NCBI GenBank assembly: GCA_009602725.1
Contig: WELB01000106.1
Location: 307,044 to 371,043 of the forward strand
Direction of reading: 5' to 3'
Length of the DNA: 64,000 nucleotides
Source: Spirogloea muscicola
Lineage: Eukaryota > Streptophyta > Zygnematophyceae > Spirogloeales > Spirogloeaceae
The position numbers and the translations under genes are program-made. Each line of letters begins with the position of its first letter. The first letter of the stretch is position 1. Shown here one piece after another: positions 21,733-34,041 of this stretch. The notes under the pieces were generated by a model, which did not search any database, had not been told where the DNA came from, and worked only from the letters and a program-made list of their open reading frames with translations.

Positions 21733-24700
21733 ATGACGGCCAAGGTGGAGGCACTGGCGGTGCTGCGCGCCGTCGCGCAGGGCCTGGCGGCAAAGCTCTA
21801 CCGCCTGCGCCGCATCATGGACGCCGGCGGCGGCGGCGGCGAGCAGCAGCCGCGGGTGCCGCCGCTGGCCGTCCAGTGCGGCCTGCTGCCGGACGCGCCG
21901 CGCCTGCTGCACCACCTCGCGCGCGCCTTCCCCGACCACCCCCGCGACTGCCACCCCGAGAAGGTCAGCAGCCGCCATGGCCGCCGCTGTGGCTAGCTAG
22001 CCACTGCTGTCGCCACCATTGAAGGTCAAGGTGAATGGAATGTGTGTTGAGCGATGGAGGGCCTGAGTGGCCAAGTACAAAGGCAAGCACATTGACAGAT
22101 GTACGCCAATGACGATTGAGATTAGTGATCAAGAATGCAGAGAAGGTAAGATGGTGCTTGGTCAGATCTGAGATGTTTCCATCGTACATGGTCTTTGCTT
22201 AGAGTCTCTTAGGCTTATCTCATCTAAAGTCGTTCCTAGGAAAGAGAATCAAGCTGGTCCTTGCAAACGGCTTGATATACTATCTCTCTTGGACTCTCTG
22301 AGCACAATATCACAGATAGGGTTAGGGTCTGAGATGCAGGGGTTTGGGTATCTGTTATTCATACGGACCATTCGGGCCTATGCATTGCCACTGCCGCCGG
22401 CGCCCGTCTGCCCGGGGGCTCGTTAGAACTGCATAGTCTTTGCGCCACCAAGTTGTGTCGCAGCGTCGCCAAGTGAACGCTGCAGTAGGGCTGCATTATA
22501 GGTCAAAGCCGGTTGCCAGAAGGTGAGCAGCTGGGACTGGCAGCGCAAGCTTGGTTCATTGAAGCGATTGATGCTACGGTGGCAATGGCAGGTCGACCGA
22601 GATGCGCTGGACCACCTTCAGGAGGCGGCGCAGGAGTACTACGACCTGCTGGAGCCCTGGTATCTGGTATGCACTTGCAGCATTGTCGCGCCCAGCAGTG
22701 CCAGAGCCACCCAGAGCCCTGATCCACGCTCTGTCGCCGTCCAACATTGTAGAATATCGTGTATTGCCCACTTGTCAAGTGCGCTCATGTCATGTACCAT
22801 CTTCTTGGCCAAACCTAAATGTCAAGCTCCTGCAATATCACTGCCACTTCGTTTGAGCTGTGCTGGTGGGACGCACCTTGTGCGAGTTTTTCCCACCTTG
22901 AAGCAGCTCAGAGTGTGCGCCATCCAGGTCCTGTGGGAGGCAATGAGGCTGCGGGAGCAGGCCGTGCGGCTCCTGTCGGCGCTTAGCAGTGGCATCACGT
23001 CAGCCTCGGTGAGTTCCCCTGGAGGTTGTGGAAAGCCACCCCTCTATGCTCTTGTGGCCTGGACCAATGTCTGCGTCACAGGCACGACAGCTGCACCTGT
23101 TGCCCTGAATGTCTTGGAAGAGGACCAATCAGGTCTTAAATTTGGTTAAGTATTTGCGTAGACCCTAGAATTAAGGGTTCAGAGGCGCATGCAGGATGCT
23201 GGCTGGCCCAGAGTAGCAGCACCTCCTCGTCTCGCTGCGAGCTGCACAGCTGTCTGAGCGAGAGGCAACTCATCCTCAATCTTGGTCAGTGCAGGAGGCC
23301 TTATCGTCCCAGCCTTTCTGCACATGAGCAGCCTTTCCGAGTCGTAGTCTGCTAGGAGCCAGCTATGACAGGTCCACTCAGTAGATCCACCCTCAGTCAG
23401 TGGGGCACATTGTGCCATTGGAAGTGCAGTGATGTTGCCAAACACATGATGGAGACTTCCACAGACAACGTGGTTGGCGCTTTGATAGCACAAAGGACGT
23501 CCGTTCCTCGCAATTGCACATGCTCAGTGCTAGATGGAGTCGTCTTATTCTTGGTCGGCCACTGAGAGGACTGTAGACAGGCAGCGGGTACATAGCACAA
23601 TGTGACAAGGACAAGCTAACGCTCACACAAGCTTGCAGACAGCCGCTAAGCCTCACCTCCGTGCGGTGTCGCAGTTTGATGCCAACCCGCTCTTCATGCG
23701 TGCCTGCATGGGCCTCCTCTGTGACTTCGCACGCACCGTTGTCCTTGTTGCCAAGGTAGGCTCCACACCACCTGCTTGGCATGGATGCGCTCGTCCTTGC
23801 AGTCAGCGCGGAGCTACATAGTTGTGGGCCGGCTTAGGGGTTAGGCTGCGTCAGGGCTTATTACCAGGTTTCAAACACCAATCGATTACTCAAGGATGGA
23901 GCGAAGCTCCTTGGCAAGTCCAGGATCAATCAATTTGTCAAGTGAAGCGCTGTTCATGCTGAAGTCACTCATTGGACGTCCTGAACTGCTGCCCCAGGTT
24001 GGCGCGCCAATGCTGCTGCAGGTCTATGCACTGCTGAAAGTATACGTGACTGGCGGGAATGACCCCGCTGACTATGTCAAGTATTCAACGCACTGGACTA
24101 AAATTCTGATATGCTGCGTAATATATGCTGTGTCCAATACACCTACCCGCCGCAATAATGGCAACCTAGCCTCAGTTGTTTTACCACGCCCTCACCTGCA
24201 GGGTCGTGAGCTTCGCCCAAGTCTGCAGTGCGCCATTCCGGACATTGCAGCTGGACCTGGAGAGTAGCGGGGCTCTCATCAGCGAGGTTCGTAAGTGGAT
24301 GGGCAATATCTATGAAGTCAAAGCTGGCTCCAGTTTCTTGCAGAGTGGCCAGACTGTCTTCTGCAGATTGAACTCCAGCATGGGAGGGTTGTTAGTCCAA
24401 TGGCATGATGAATCTTGCCATTCTACATTCTGGGGCAGCCGCGTACCATCGTGGGCTGCCATTGTAGCAGGATGACCCTGATGCTGAACACTGGAGCCCC
24501 ACATTCCCAAACCCTCAGTATACGTGACCCCTAGACACGAATACAATTGTCATGCTCGCACTCGCTCGTATACCTGCAGGCACTGAGGTCGATTGTGCCA
24601 GTTATTAACGCCACCGCCGAGATGGCGGCTTTCAAGGACAGCAGCACGTTGTTGGCCCTAGTGACTGATGACCCAGCAACCACACTGGTCAGACAACACA

Positions 24701-27700
24701 GGCACAACTTGCAGCAGTGGAGAATGTGCAGAATTTGATAACTGACTTACCTGTACAAGCCCCATCGCAGGATGGCAAAGAGCAAAAGCAATTGGATGCA
24801 AGCCTCAATCTTGACGCTATTTCCTGACCCTGAGTGCAAATTGAAGTCTTTTTGTGCAACTTGCCGAGCCCAGCGGCTGCAGGACCTGGCTCACACACAC
24901 GACTATAAGCAGTGGATGCTCCTTGGGTGTCTCATCCGGCCCTACGAGCTGCTCAGGGGTTACAAAGCGAGCACAGCTGCGGTACAATGCTTGTTGTGGA
25001 CAATCATTGATAGAAGAACAATCGATAGGCTCTTCTATGCCTTGTGGTAGAAGCATCAGCCTTAAATGACAGAGCCACATCCTGAAACTGATAGTTCACG
25101 GGATCTTATCTTGCTCTCATTCTAGAAAGCATCGCCGTTGACAGCTCTGCGAGTGCTCTGCAACTGTCAGATGGGGTTGCTCTTTGTGCGCGTAGTATGG
25201 ACTGCACATAACTAGTGAGAATTGTAGCAGTATCAGAAAAATCACTGACTTTAAGACTTTGCTATGGCCTTGTGCCCTGTCCTTCGACTTCAGGCCCTCC
25301 TGCAGGACAACTTTATCCTTCCAGTTTTCCGAGACGAGGTGTGACCCAGTCTTCAACACTGCAGCTCCAAGTCTCACAACAAAAATACTGCAGTAAAAGT
25401 CTACCAACATTTCTGCGCAGGCTAATGTATACTGCTCCATGCAAGTCAAGGCCAGGGGACAGTGCTTGCATCAATCTTCCCATTGCCTTGCTTCAGGTCA
25501 TCCTCATACACGATGAGTACGCCCAGCACGTGCTACCCAAGGTGGCGGAGATGGGCAAGGCTGCCAAGGCCGCAAGGAGCCACAGCAAGGACATGGAGGC
25601 CCGCTATCGGCAGGCCAAGCGCAGCCACCGCCGGATCGGGTAGTGTACTCTGCTGAGCATGTATTGCCTCCAACAGTGTCAAGCTGCAAGGAGCACTCTG
25701 GCAAGATAATGGAATGCACTCAACCATGTCAAGCCTCAAAGCAACACATGTATCAGGTCACGCCATTGTTTATATACATACATATGTACATATGGTATGA
25801 GGACAACGGAGTCTTGCAGTCTCATTGTCTTGCTTCTTGTCAGTTGCATGGACAGAAGTCAAGCGCAACGGACGCCATTCTAGCTGGCAACTACCAAGAT
25901 GATGCTCATTGTGGACCTTGCTGGACGGATCTAACAGGGAAGTGTATGATCTGGGCCTGAAGACCATGGCCGCCGTGCACTACCGGCAGAGAAATCTGCT
26001 GCATCATGAGCTCAGCAATCTCCTTCTTTACTTCTCCGACAATCTGCCTTTGCTACCCACTTCTTTCCAGGTCAGGCATTCATGATCACCAAGACCAGGC
26101 ACTCTTTCAATGCTTCATAACAGGGCTCGTTTAAGCTTCCACCCTTTTGGCACGTCGAAGTGTCGACTGCGCCATGCAGGCGTTCACAATTGGCTGCTCC
26201 TTACATATTCGTCAGTTGTGCAGATAATACTGGCTGCGCTGAGCATGGCGCATGAAGAGATCCTTTGGTACTTTGAGCATGCAGGAGTGATCACAGCCCG
26301 CGATCATAAAACGTTGATCACCATCTCCGATCTTGTAAGAGCTCCCCCACCCCCCTTACCCCCTCCCCTCTCGAAGTTCCTCTTCCATGGATGGGCAAAG
26401 ACACATTTCTCAGCTCAGAAGAGGAACACAATGGAGTAAGTTGTAAGACAGTGACAGACAGTGAGTGCCTGCATTGCAGTGCTTGATGAAAGCCACTGGC
26501 ATTGCCCATTGTTGCTCAGCTCTGGGCTGCGCATGCTCAATCAGTCTTTTGGTGCTTACCCAGCTATCTGGCAATGCCATCTGCATGCATCACAGTCAAC
26601 ATGAATTCAGAGCTTGGGGCTGAAGGTGATTGCTGCACTTGCTGCACAGGAAATACCCGATCCTAGCGTGGGGTTCCTGCTTGATGTGGTGCATCAGTTG
26701 CACAGCTTGGCCCTTGAGCATGCTAGCAGTAAGGACCACCTCTTTGATATTGCTAACAAGGATATGTACCAGCAGTTCTCATCACTGCTTGCTACTATTC
26801 AACTCAAGCCTATGCTTGCTGTTTACGGCTGCATAAGTGAAACATGTAACAACATTCCAAGGTGCTGGCTTCTGGCTGACATGTGTGCAGTGATTGCCAG
26901 CCAGTCGCAGAAGCAGCTGGCAGAGATTGGGCCAAGGCTGAAGCACAAGCTCCAGTCCGAGCAACTCTTGGTCGCAAACGTAGATCCAAGCCTCATCCGC
27001 TCTCTGGAGAGGATGTGCCAAATCCTTGAAGACGTACCCACCAGCTGTCAAGTAAAGCACTGGCCTTCCAACTTCTTTTGTAAGATAGCAAAGTTGTAAT
27101 CAGCTATTGTTGTCTGTGGCCAGCCTACGGTGTGGTTTTAGCCTCAGCAAGCACTCTGCAAAATGGTAGACTGCAGGTTGGCACACCCTTTTGATTGTGC
27201 TCCTACTTAAGGTCATTGAGCACCCACTAAGCAGATCTGAGCATTTCTATTATTTGCTCTATTAATTGCATTCAGCTGTACTGCAGGCATATAGAAAGGA
27301 CTGGTTGCAGGTGAGCTTCTCACTTGCAGCCGCCAACTCGCCCATGAGCGCCCGCCAGCTGGAGGACGCGACCAAGGGCGCAGACCAGGAGGCGGGCATT
27401 ATTACGAACCTGCACATATGTTACACACTGTGCAGGTGACAGGCTTAAGGCACTGATTGGCTAGGCATTCAATGGGCCACACCATAAGATACCGGACATA
27501 GTCAGACTGATCACAAAGTAAAGAAATGCTCTGCAGTCACTCTCCCGGTAGAAATGCTTACACACAACCAATTGACTTGCACAGCATGATGACTTCTCTT
27601 GTATCTGCTGCCAGCTGCACAATTAGACTGCAAGGCTTGCAAATTTGTGAAGTGGACAAGTTGTACACATGCACTTCCGTCACTAGGCGGGCTTCATCTT

Positions 27701-30700
27701 TGAAGCATGCAGGAATGTTGACGAGGTGAACGAGCAGCTGACAGAGCTCGTCCCGCTGCGGATCCTTCAGTATTTCCGGCCGGAGATCACCATGGCAAGT
27801 GCATTGATAGGAGGCTTTAATCAAAGAGAAGGAGGATAGAAGGAAGAGGGTTACAGTGAAGAACAAGTGCATGAAGATCAACAATAATATGTTACAGTGA
27901 CTTTTGCTGGAGTTGCACTGAGCTGTTTCTGCTGCGACAACTCAATGTGTTGCAGGTCTTCCGGCAGACCATGCTTGGGCCGGAAGCACAGCCACAGCAC
28001 GGCTGCGCGTGGCTGAGTCTGGCCAAGTACTTCCCCTGGAACTGCTCTACCGAGTTCCCAGAAGAGGTAAGAGCTCGACGTTTTGGCAATCCCTGAGAAG
28101 GCCCTACCTCTGGAAAATTCTCTACAATCAGCTTAGATCCTGACCCTGACTGTTAATCTTGGAGGTCTTGAGACGCTTGCTCCGCCAGCTTTGTGAACAG
28201 CAAATAGAAGCGCTTAGCACCTTGGCTTGCGCTTGCATGCATTTGCAAGTGCTCGAGAGACGCCCTAAGTGAACACCTCGCTGAAGACGAGGCATCTTTG
28301 AGTCCTCAAGTTGGCAGCATTGTGGAGGACCTCAGCTTACCCTGTCCCTGAGTTGCACACAAGCTGGAAGCCTGCTGCCCACACAAGCATCACAAGGATT
28401 GCACTAACCACGACTTCACTAACACGATAAATGTATCACCTCGGTCGTGCTCAGACTTGTGTATAAATGGCTTTTGTTGTGAAAGGAGGAGGATGTTGTC
28501 AAGGTCGCAATTGACTACACCGAGGAGGTCCTCGAGTCGTTGATGGCAGAGGTGGAGCGCCTCATCGCCGTCCTGCAGGCTTCTCTGGGAAGCATGGACA
28601 AGAAAGTACAGCTCAGCTGCAGAGCTTGCACGTTGAGCTCCAGTACATTTCCGTTTGGAGCCCAAAAAAGTCACCCTGTCCAAGAGCGTGTCAGGGTGAT
28701 TGTCCATGCAGCATAGTTCCGTCTGTGCAGGCAGTCAGACTTGAGAGGGCTCATGTCTGTCGTAGTCATTTCGTGCTCACAAACCCCATATCTACATCCT
28801 GGGGTTGAGCTTGAATACTTGCACATAACATGTCTTGGTACAGGGTTTAGAATTACGATTCGCTTGTGAGGGCCTTCGAGCTTGTACTTCGAGCTTTCTC
28901 TAGTTGCCTTGCAATCTAAGGTGGCGGCTTTCGCTACGGTTACCTGACATTGCCCACAGCGTACCCAGGCTGAGCCACTGCGGCTGCCCTTGTCGCCGCT
29001 CGCAGGTGCTGCCAGTGCAGGGTGCCGTGCGCCTGAATCATGCTGCCACCGTCGGGCAGCTGGCACGGAGGGCCAACCCCGGGAAGCTCGTCAGCCTGCC
29101 TCTGTCGCTGCCGCTTCCTGGCTCAGAGAGCCAGTATGCCAACCGAGCAGAGATTCAACAGTGAGCCCCCCCATTTACCAAAGTTTGGTTCTTTGATTTC
29201 TTGACAGTAGTCTTAGTATTGTGGGCCTAGACTCAACCCGACATGCTAACTTATGTGCAGCATTGGGTTGTTCGCTGACTCTCCATTTCTAATTCCATCT
29301 GCCAAATGAACTTGCTACTTGGCCTCATCAGTCAGTCTACATGAGAGGATTACTCCTGAGTCATCTGTGCACTACTAGCAGGATGGAGAGAGCCACGGTG
29401 GGGCTCCTGGCTCTTGCCAGCAAGCTGGACACCATGGGACCTCAGGTTGTGGCAGGCGAGGTTTTTGTTCCCCGAGAGGTTAGCTTCTTCACTCGTTTGA
29501 TAGGCATTATGACACCGTTATACAGGAAGCGCAATGCAAAGAAAAAGATGTGCTTCGAAGCCTGGCTTGCTTTAGTTGCACAACTCATGAGCAGATCCTT
29601 GACCCCAGGTTGTTGCCGCCTTTGCAAGCAGTACTTGAGGCAGAGGCTCATGGGCAGCTTCCACAAGGCCCTCGAGGCAGCAGCAGTGATCGATGGAGCT
29701 GTGCAGAAGCCGTCCATGGTGGAGGCGGCCCTCAACCGGCACGCTGCCATACTGAGTATGATTGAGGAGGTAGGACTCATGATCCGACACATGCCTTTGC
29801 TGACTTGACCCCAATGAACACTTAATACCAGCACAGGAATATACAGTGACGTCCCTTATTGGGCAGGTGTACACTGTCAGTAGTGGCTTGTAAGAATGCC
29901 AATACCTGTCAATAACTAGAGAAGACATGCCTGCAGTTTGTTGGGGCCTTCGGAGGGGTTCTCCAAGACCTCAGCTACCAAAGGGCCGCTGCTTCAACAC
30001 TAGTTCGTGACTCTGGAAATTCTGTTAGAGCTGGAAACTGATTCCTTACTTCACAAAGCTTGATCACCTCGTTGACGCAGACCACTTCCTTGCAATTCCG
30101 CGATGCGTGGACCATGGACGACAGCGCGGCCGCTCTCAGGGACCGAATGGCCGAGTGGCTGACCGACCAGGCACTCCAGCTCGCACAGCCGCTGAGGAAG
30201 GATCTTGTTATCTCCTCTGAGGCGGCCCTTGCTACCGAGCTTGAGGCCTTTGTGCGTGTGTTCGGCCACGCCGGGCTCGAGGCCCTGGGCCTCAGAGCGG
30301 GTGCCCTGCTGGACGCACTGCTTGCACGCCTCAACTCGGTCCTGGGCCGCAACCATGCCGCGCTGGCGCTGCTGGGTGACAGTGCAGGCCCCTCGAGCGC
30401 AGAGAAGCGCCAATTGGCGATGAAGGCGAGCACCTTCTGCTGACTCAACCAATCATCATGTGTCAGAGTCAGTCCTAAGATTGGTAATTCTGGGCTGCTA
30501 GTTTTCTTGCTTTTGGCTGTGTTACCTCCTCTCTAGCTCAGAGGGCAGACTGCAGACTAGACCTCAATCTCAAGACTCCCTGTGAGGTTTGCATGATATG
30601 TCATGACACATGCTGAAGTTGGTATACCTGTAATTGCAGCCAGCAGCTGAACATAAGATGTGGGCCTAAAGCCAGGGTCGTACTGCAAATCCTACTTCAC

Positions 30701-32695
30701 AAGTTGTAGGCTAATGGAGACCTCTAAAGGTTTCTCACAGCGCACCTCTAGGCATGTCTTTCATTCTTACAGCATGTTGACGGCCTTGCTGTGATTTGGT
30801 GTGCCCCACCTTGCGCGCCCTCGCAGTCACTTGCAAGCCTGGAGCTCGGGCTGGCGCTGCTCATCGGGCTCGGTCGGTGGCTCGTCTGGCACGATCTTGT
30901 CGCCGTTTCGGCCAGCCGCACCCTCTCAGGCTGCGCGCCGGCGCTCCACCTCCTACTCCAGTGGGTCAACCAGCACCTGCCAGCTGGGTCGCGTCCTGCA
31001 AATCTCTACCAGGACGTGGGCCTCATTCCCCTAACTTTTGATTCCAATGTTGAACTCCAATACGCCTGCATCCGCTCCTTCATCTGCTCTGCTCTTTTTT
31101 CATTTCAAGCACAAGCATGGCACACTCTGACTTGGTGCTCCAGCAACTCTGGCATGCCTCTGGCATGCCTCATGCGTGCTCTCAGCCAGATGTGACGGCC
31201 TTTGGTGGTGCTGTCAGGAGCCAGTCAGAGCCTGTGATCTCCATTGTCACCATCTGCGATATGTTGTCAACACATATGCCGATTGCAAGAGTCACCTTAA
31301 CAATCATAAGACCGACACGCCATGAGTCTTGTGCAGGCGGTTGGTGAGCTCGGCGATGCAATCCAGAAGCTGGCCTGCGGTGGCGCCCATCGAAGCTGGC
31401 ACCTTCTGCCAAATCTCTGCGGTGCAGTCTTCGCGCTTGACCTCTGGGCTGATGCGTGCATGGATGGTCACGCTCCTGCATTGACAAGGTGGGTGCTCCA
31501 CAGTGCCAGCCGCAACCGGGCAAGTGTTTTTAGGACGTCGTTGGACCCTATACAAGACCATACAACCTGATACATGATAACTCACTAAATCAGGAATAAC
31601 ATTATGAACCTAGACACAATAGACGTCCAACCTTGACCTCTGAGTCAAGTCCACTCTGATTAATGGAGGGTATGGCTGTGGGTCTCACATGATTAGAAAG
31701 GATGCTGAGATTGTAGATTGATCAGGAACGAGATTATGAGTCAATGGTCCTGCCTGTGCATTATGGCTCTACCTTGGAGCCACACAGGACCATGACTGCA
31801 GTTCTGGAAGTGGCGGCCTCCGGAGCCCTGGCTACGCCGCCACTGACCTCCGCAACCGCGGCGGGTGTCGGCGACGCGCCAAGCAGGGACCAGATGTGTG
31901 TGCGCATTGCAGCGGTGCTAACCCTCGCCCACCGAGCCTCGAGCAGGTGGGAATGCGAGCTTGCTCGCTGGTCTGCTTCTGTGTCCATCCGCCCTCTGCC
32001 GCCGTCTTGCACGTGGTCATGGATGGCACACTGGCGCTCCTGTTGGTCCCAGCTGACGCACCCAGTTGGGCCGCAGGACTGCGCTGGAGCGTCGGCTGCT
32101 CTTCCTGGGCAGGCTGGCAGAGGCGTGCCCAGCCTTCCCGCGCGGCGTCCTGGAGCGGCACCTCCCGCTGGCGCTCCTCACATCCATACGGCAGCAGCAC
32201 CAGCAGCGGGTGGCGAGCACGACGGCGCAGGTGGCGGCAGCAGCGACAGCCACCTCACCACGCGCTGCGGACCTTGAGGCGATGATCGACGGCGTGTTCC
32301 AGGCCCCAGAGGTCGACAGGCTCGGCCGCAGAGGCACTCATGGCAGCGGGGCCGAGGGCGGCAATCTGTTGGCACACGTAGGCGTGCTGCGGCCGACCAA
32401 GTCCCTAGGCAGCCACGAGCATGCTCATAGCGAAGGAGAGGGTGTTGGCGATGCTGCCGGGCCGTCCGTGCTGGCCCGGAAGCTGCTGCGGTCACTCTCC
32501 ATCGGCGTGGCAGTGGGCGGCGGCGGCCGGACTCGACCATCTCCGACTGCCAGTGAGCCGGGGGACGACGATGCGGCGAGTCTCAGCCCCAACGACACGC
32601 CCACCAGCAGCAGCCCAGTGGGGAGTGGCGGCGACAAGGGCAAGCAGCGCGCACGGCGGCCGCTCGCAAGCCCCCTGAGCTTCGGGCGGCGATGA
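21733..32695 (+). CDS. NAP1: NAP1/NCKAP1 (GNARLED-type) subunit of the SCAR/WAVE complex
   Basis: About 26 exons, nearly all in phase: 21733-21963, 22592-22666, 22928-23008, 23675-23755, 23998-24080, 24202-24286, 24580-24660, 24883-24981, 25294-25338, 25497-25639, 25938-26070, 26224-26334, 26650-26728, 26891-27051, 27287-27435, 27713-27794, 27956-28066, 28489-28605, 29006-29160, 29382-29478, 29632-29769, 30081-30425, 30827-31015, 31337-31488, 31788-31946, 32077-32695. The product is at least 1,266 residues. Diagnostic blocks are DYKQWMLLGCLIRPYELLR, ALSMAHEEILWYFEHAGV, DPSVGFLLDVVHQLHSLA, PQHGCAWLSLAKYFPW and FVRVFGHAGLEAL, colinear with plant NAP1. This scaffold holds SCAR/WAVE together for Rac-dependent Arp2/3 actin branching. 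One short block before 24883 is unresolved. Two introns appear to be GC-AG (donors 27795, 30426). The C-terminal tail is Ser/Gly-rich. The N-terminus is shorter than in Arabidopsis. Confidence 0.93.
22035..22115 (-). repeat. R2 repeat inside NAP1 intron 1
   Basis: On the minus strand it reads GTACATCTGTCAATGTGCTT, GCCTTTGTACTTGGCCACTC and AGGCCCTCCATCGCTCAACA. It is the shortest R2 copy and the only one inside an identified intron, antisense to the gene. Confidence 0.8.
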
Positions 32696-34041
32696 CAGCC
32701 GCCCGAATGATGGTGGCAGCGGCTCCTGAGGAGGGTAAGATCGTGCAAGTGAAGCTCCTCAGAAGGCTGACTGGCGGACGCTGCTGCTCACACTACGTCG
32801 CCTTTCTGCCCCCATTGTCAAGAAGATGGTGGCGCCCGCAAGTCACAAGCAAGCGCTTCTGAGAGGCAGGCCAGCGCTGCATTGTGGTTGGCAATCTGCA
32901 TGCAGATCCGCCTGCATCTCGAGGCAAGCAGGCTGGGCAGTTCTTGCGAACCTTGCCAGGCCATCGCACCAAGGCTTGCCCCACTTAGTGTTGCCTGCAT
33001 CTACTTGCCTTGCCCGTGCACCGCGTGCAACGCCTGGATACACAGTTGTCATTGCGAAGGCTGCGGCCATTTCTCTCAGGGGCCTGGCATGCACGCTCTC
33101 TGTCCAGCGTTGCCACTCGGCAATGCACTGACACCCAGCACACGCTTCTCAGCAAGTCGATGTCCAAGGCCTGTTACTGCAGCAGAGGCAGCGTGGCCCA
33201 CCCACACTGCCTTTGGCTTGCCATGCGTGTGGCCCTGCTGCCTTCCTTTGTTCAGACACAGCAGGTGCAGTATATTAAGGCAGGCAATCTCAGGAGTGTC
33301 ATGCGTTCAAATGACTAGGAGCTCCCGGAAGCAGCTGCATAAATTCGTACTGATATTCAAATCAACCTGCACATGAGTGTCAGCACAGATTGAGAGCAGG
33401 GGGCGCTTGAGCAGCACCCCAATACGCCAGATGCAAGTAAGGCTTGCAAATTGTGTCCATCAGCCAGCTGTGTCATCACAAGGAGCAGATGGGCTGCAAA
33501 AGTGAGGGTAATAAGTAATGAGTAATAAGTCATGGTGGGAAGCTGCTCCGTGCTACAAGCACGGAGTAGTTTCAGCAGTCGGCCATCAAGTACCCTGACA
33601 AGGTAATGACTGCAACTTTTATTTAGTCTCACAAACCCTGGCCTTCCTCGACCATCATGCTTGCAGTCCACCACAGACGACGGCAATAAAGTGGCGGTCG
33701 TCTGCTTGAATTGCTGAAAAGAGGAGCTCATCACACATCATATATTCTTCAGCTCGACTTCTGATGGGGCCAATGTGATGAGAGCAACGGATATGGTTGT
33801 GAGCCATATAATGTTGTCTATTCAGGTACTTGCCTGCTCTGCCGTGTTGACTGAAATGGGCCTCTGATCAAATTATACACTCGCTCTATCTTTACCAAAA
33901 ATGCACAAGGGCTGCAGACAAGGAGACCTGGCAACAAACAGTGGCTAGATAAGAAGAAGAAAGAGGCAAGATCAACCAAGAAAATGAAATGACGTAAAAC
34001 AGAGAAAGGGGCATGTTGTCAGGCAAAAATGACCAGCCCTG
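32696..34041. other. Convergent intergenic region (NAP1 / formyltransferase)
   Basis: About 1.3 kb lies between two 3' ends. Open frames such as 32882-33376 (+) and 33357-33734 (-) show no recognisable features and no supported splice partners. The stretch near 33505-33535 repeats AGTAAT/GTAATAAGT words. I see no gene. Confidence 0.5.

Noticed and set aside
29442-29834. 130-codon minus-strand frame
   Set aside because: It is antisense to two NAP1 exons and the intron between them, and shows no own family features.
33357-33734. 125-codon minus-strand frame with a hydrophobic stretch
   Set aside because: No recognisable family and no splice partners; it lies in the 3' flank between convergent genes.
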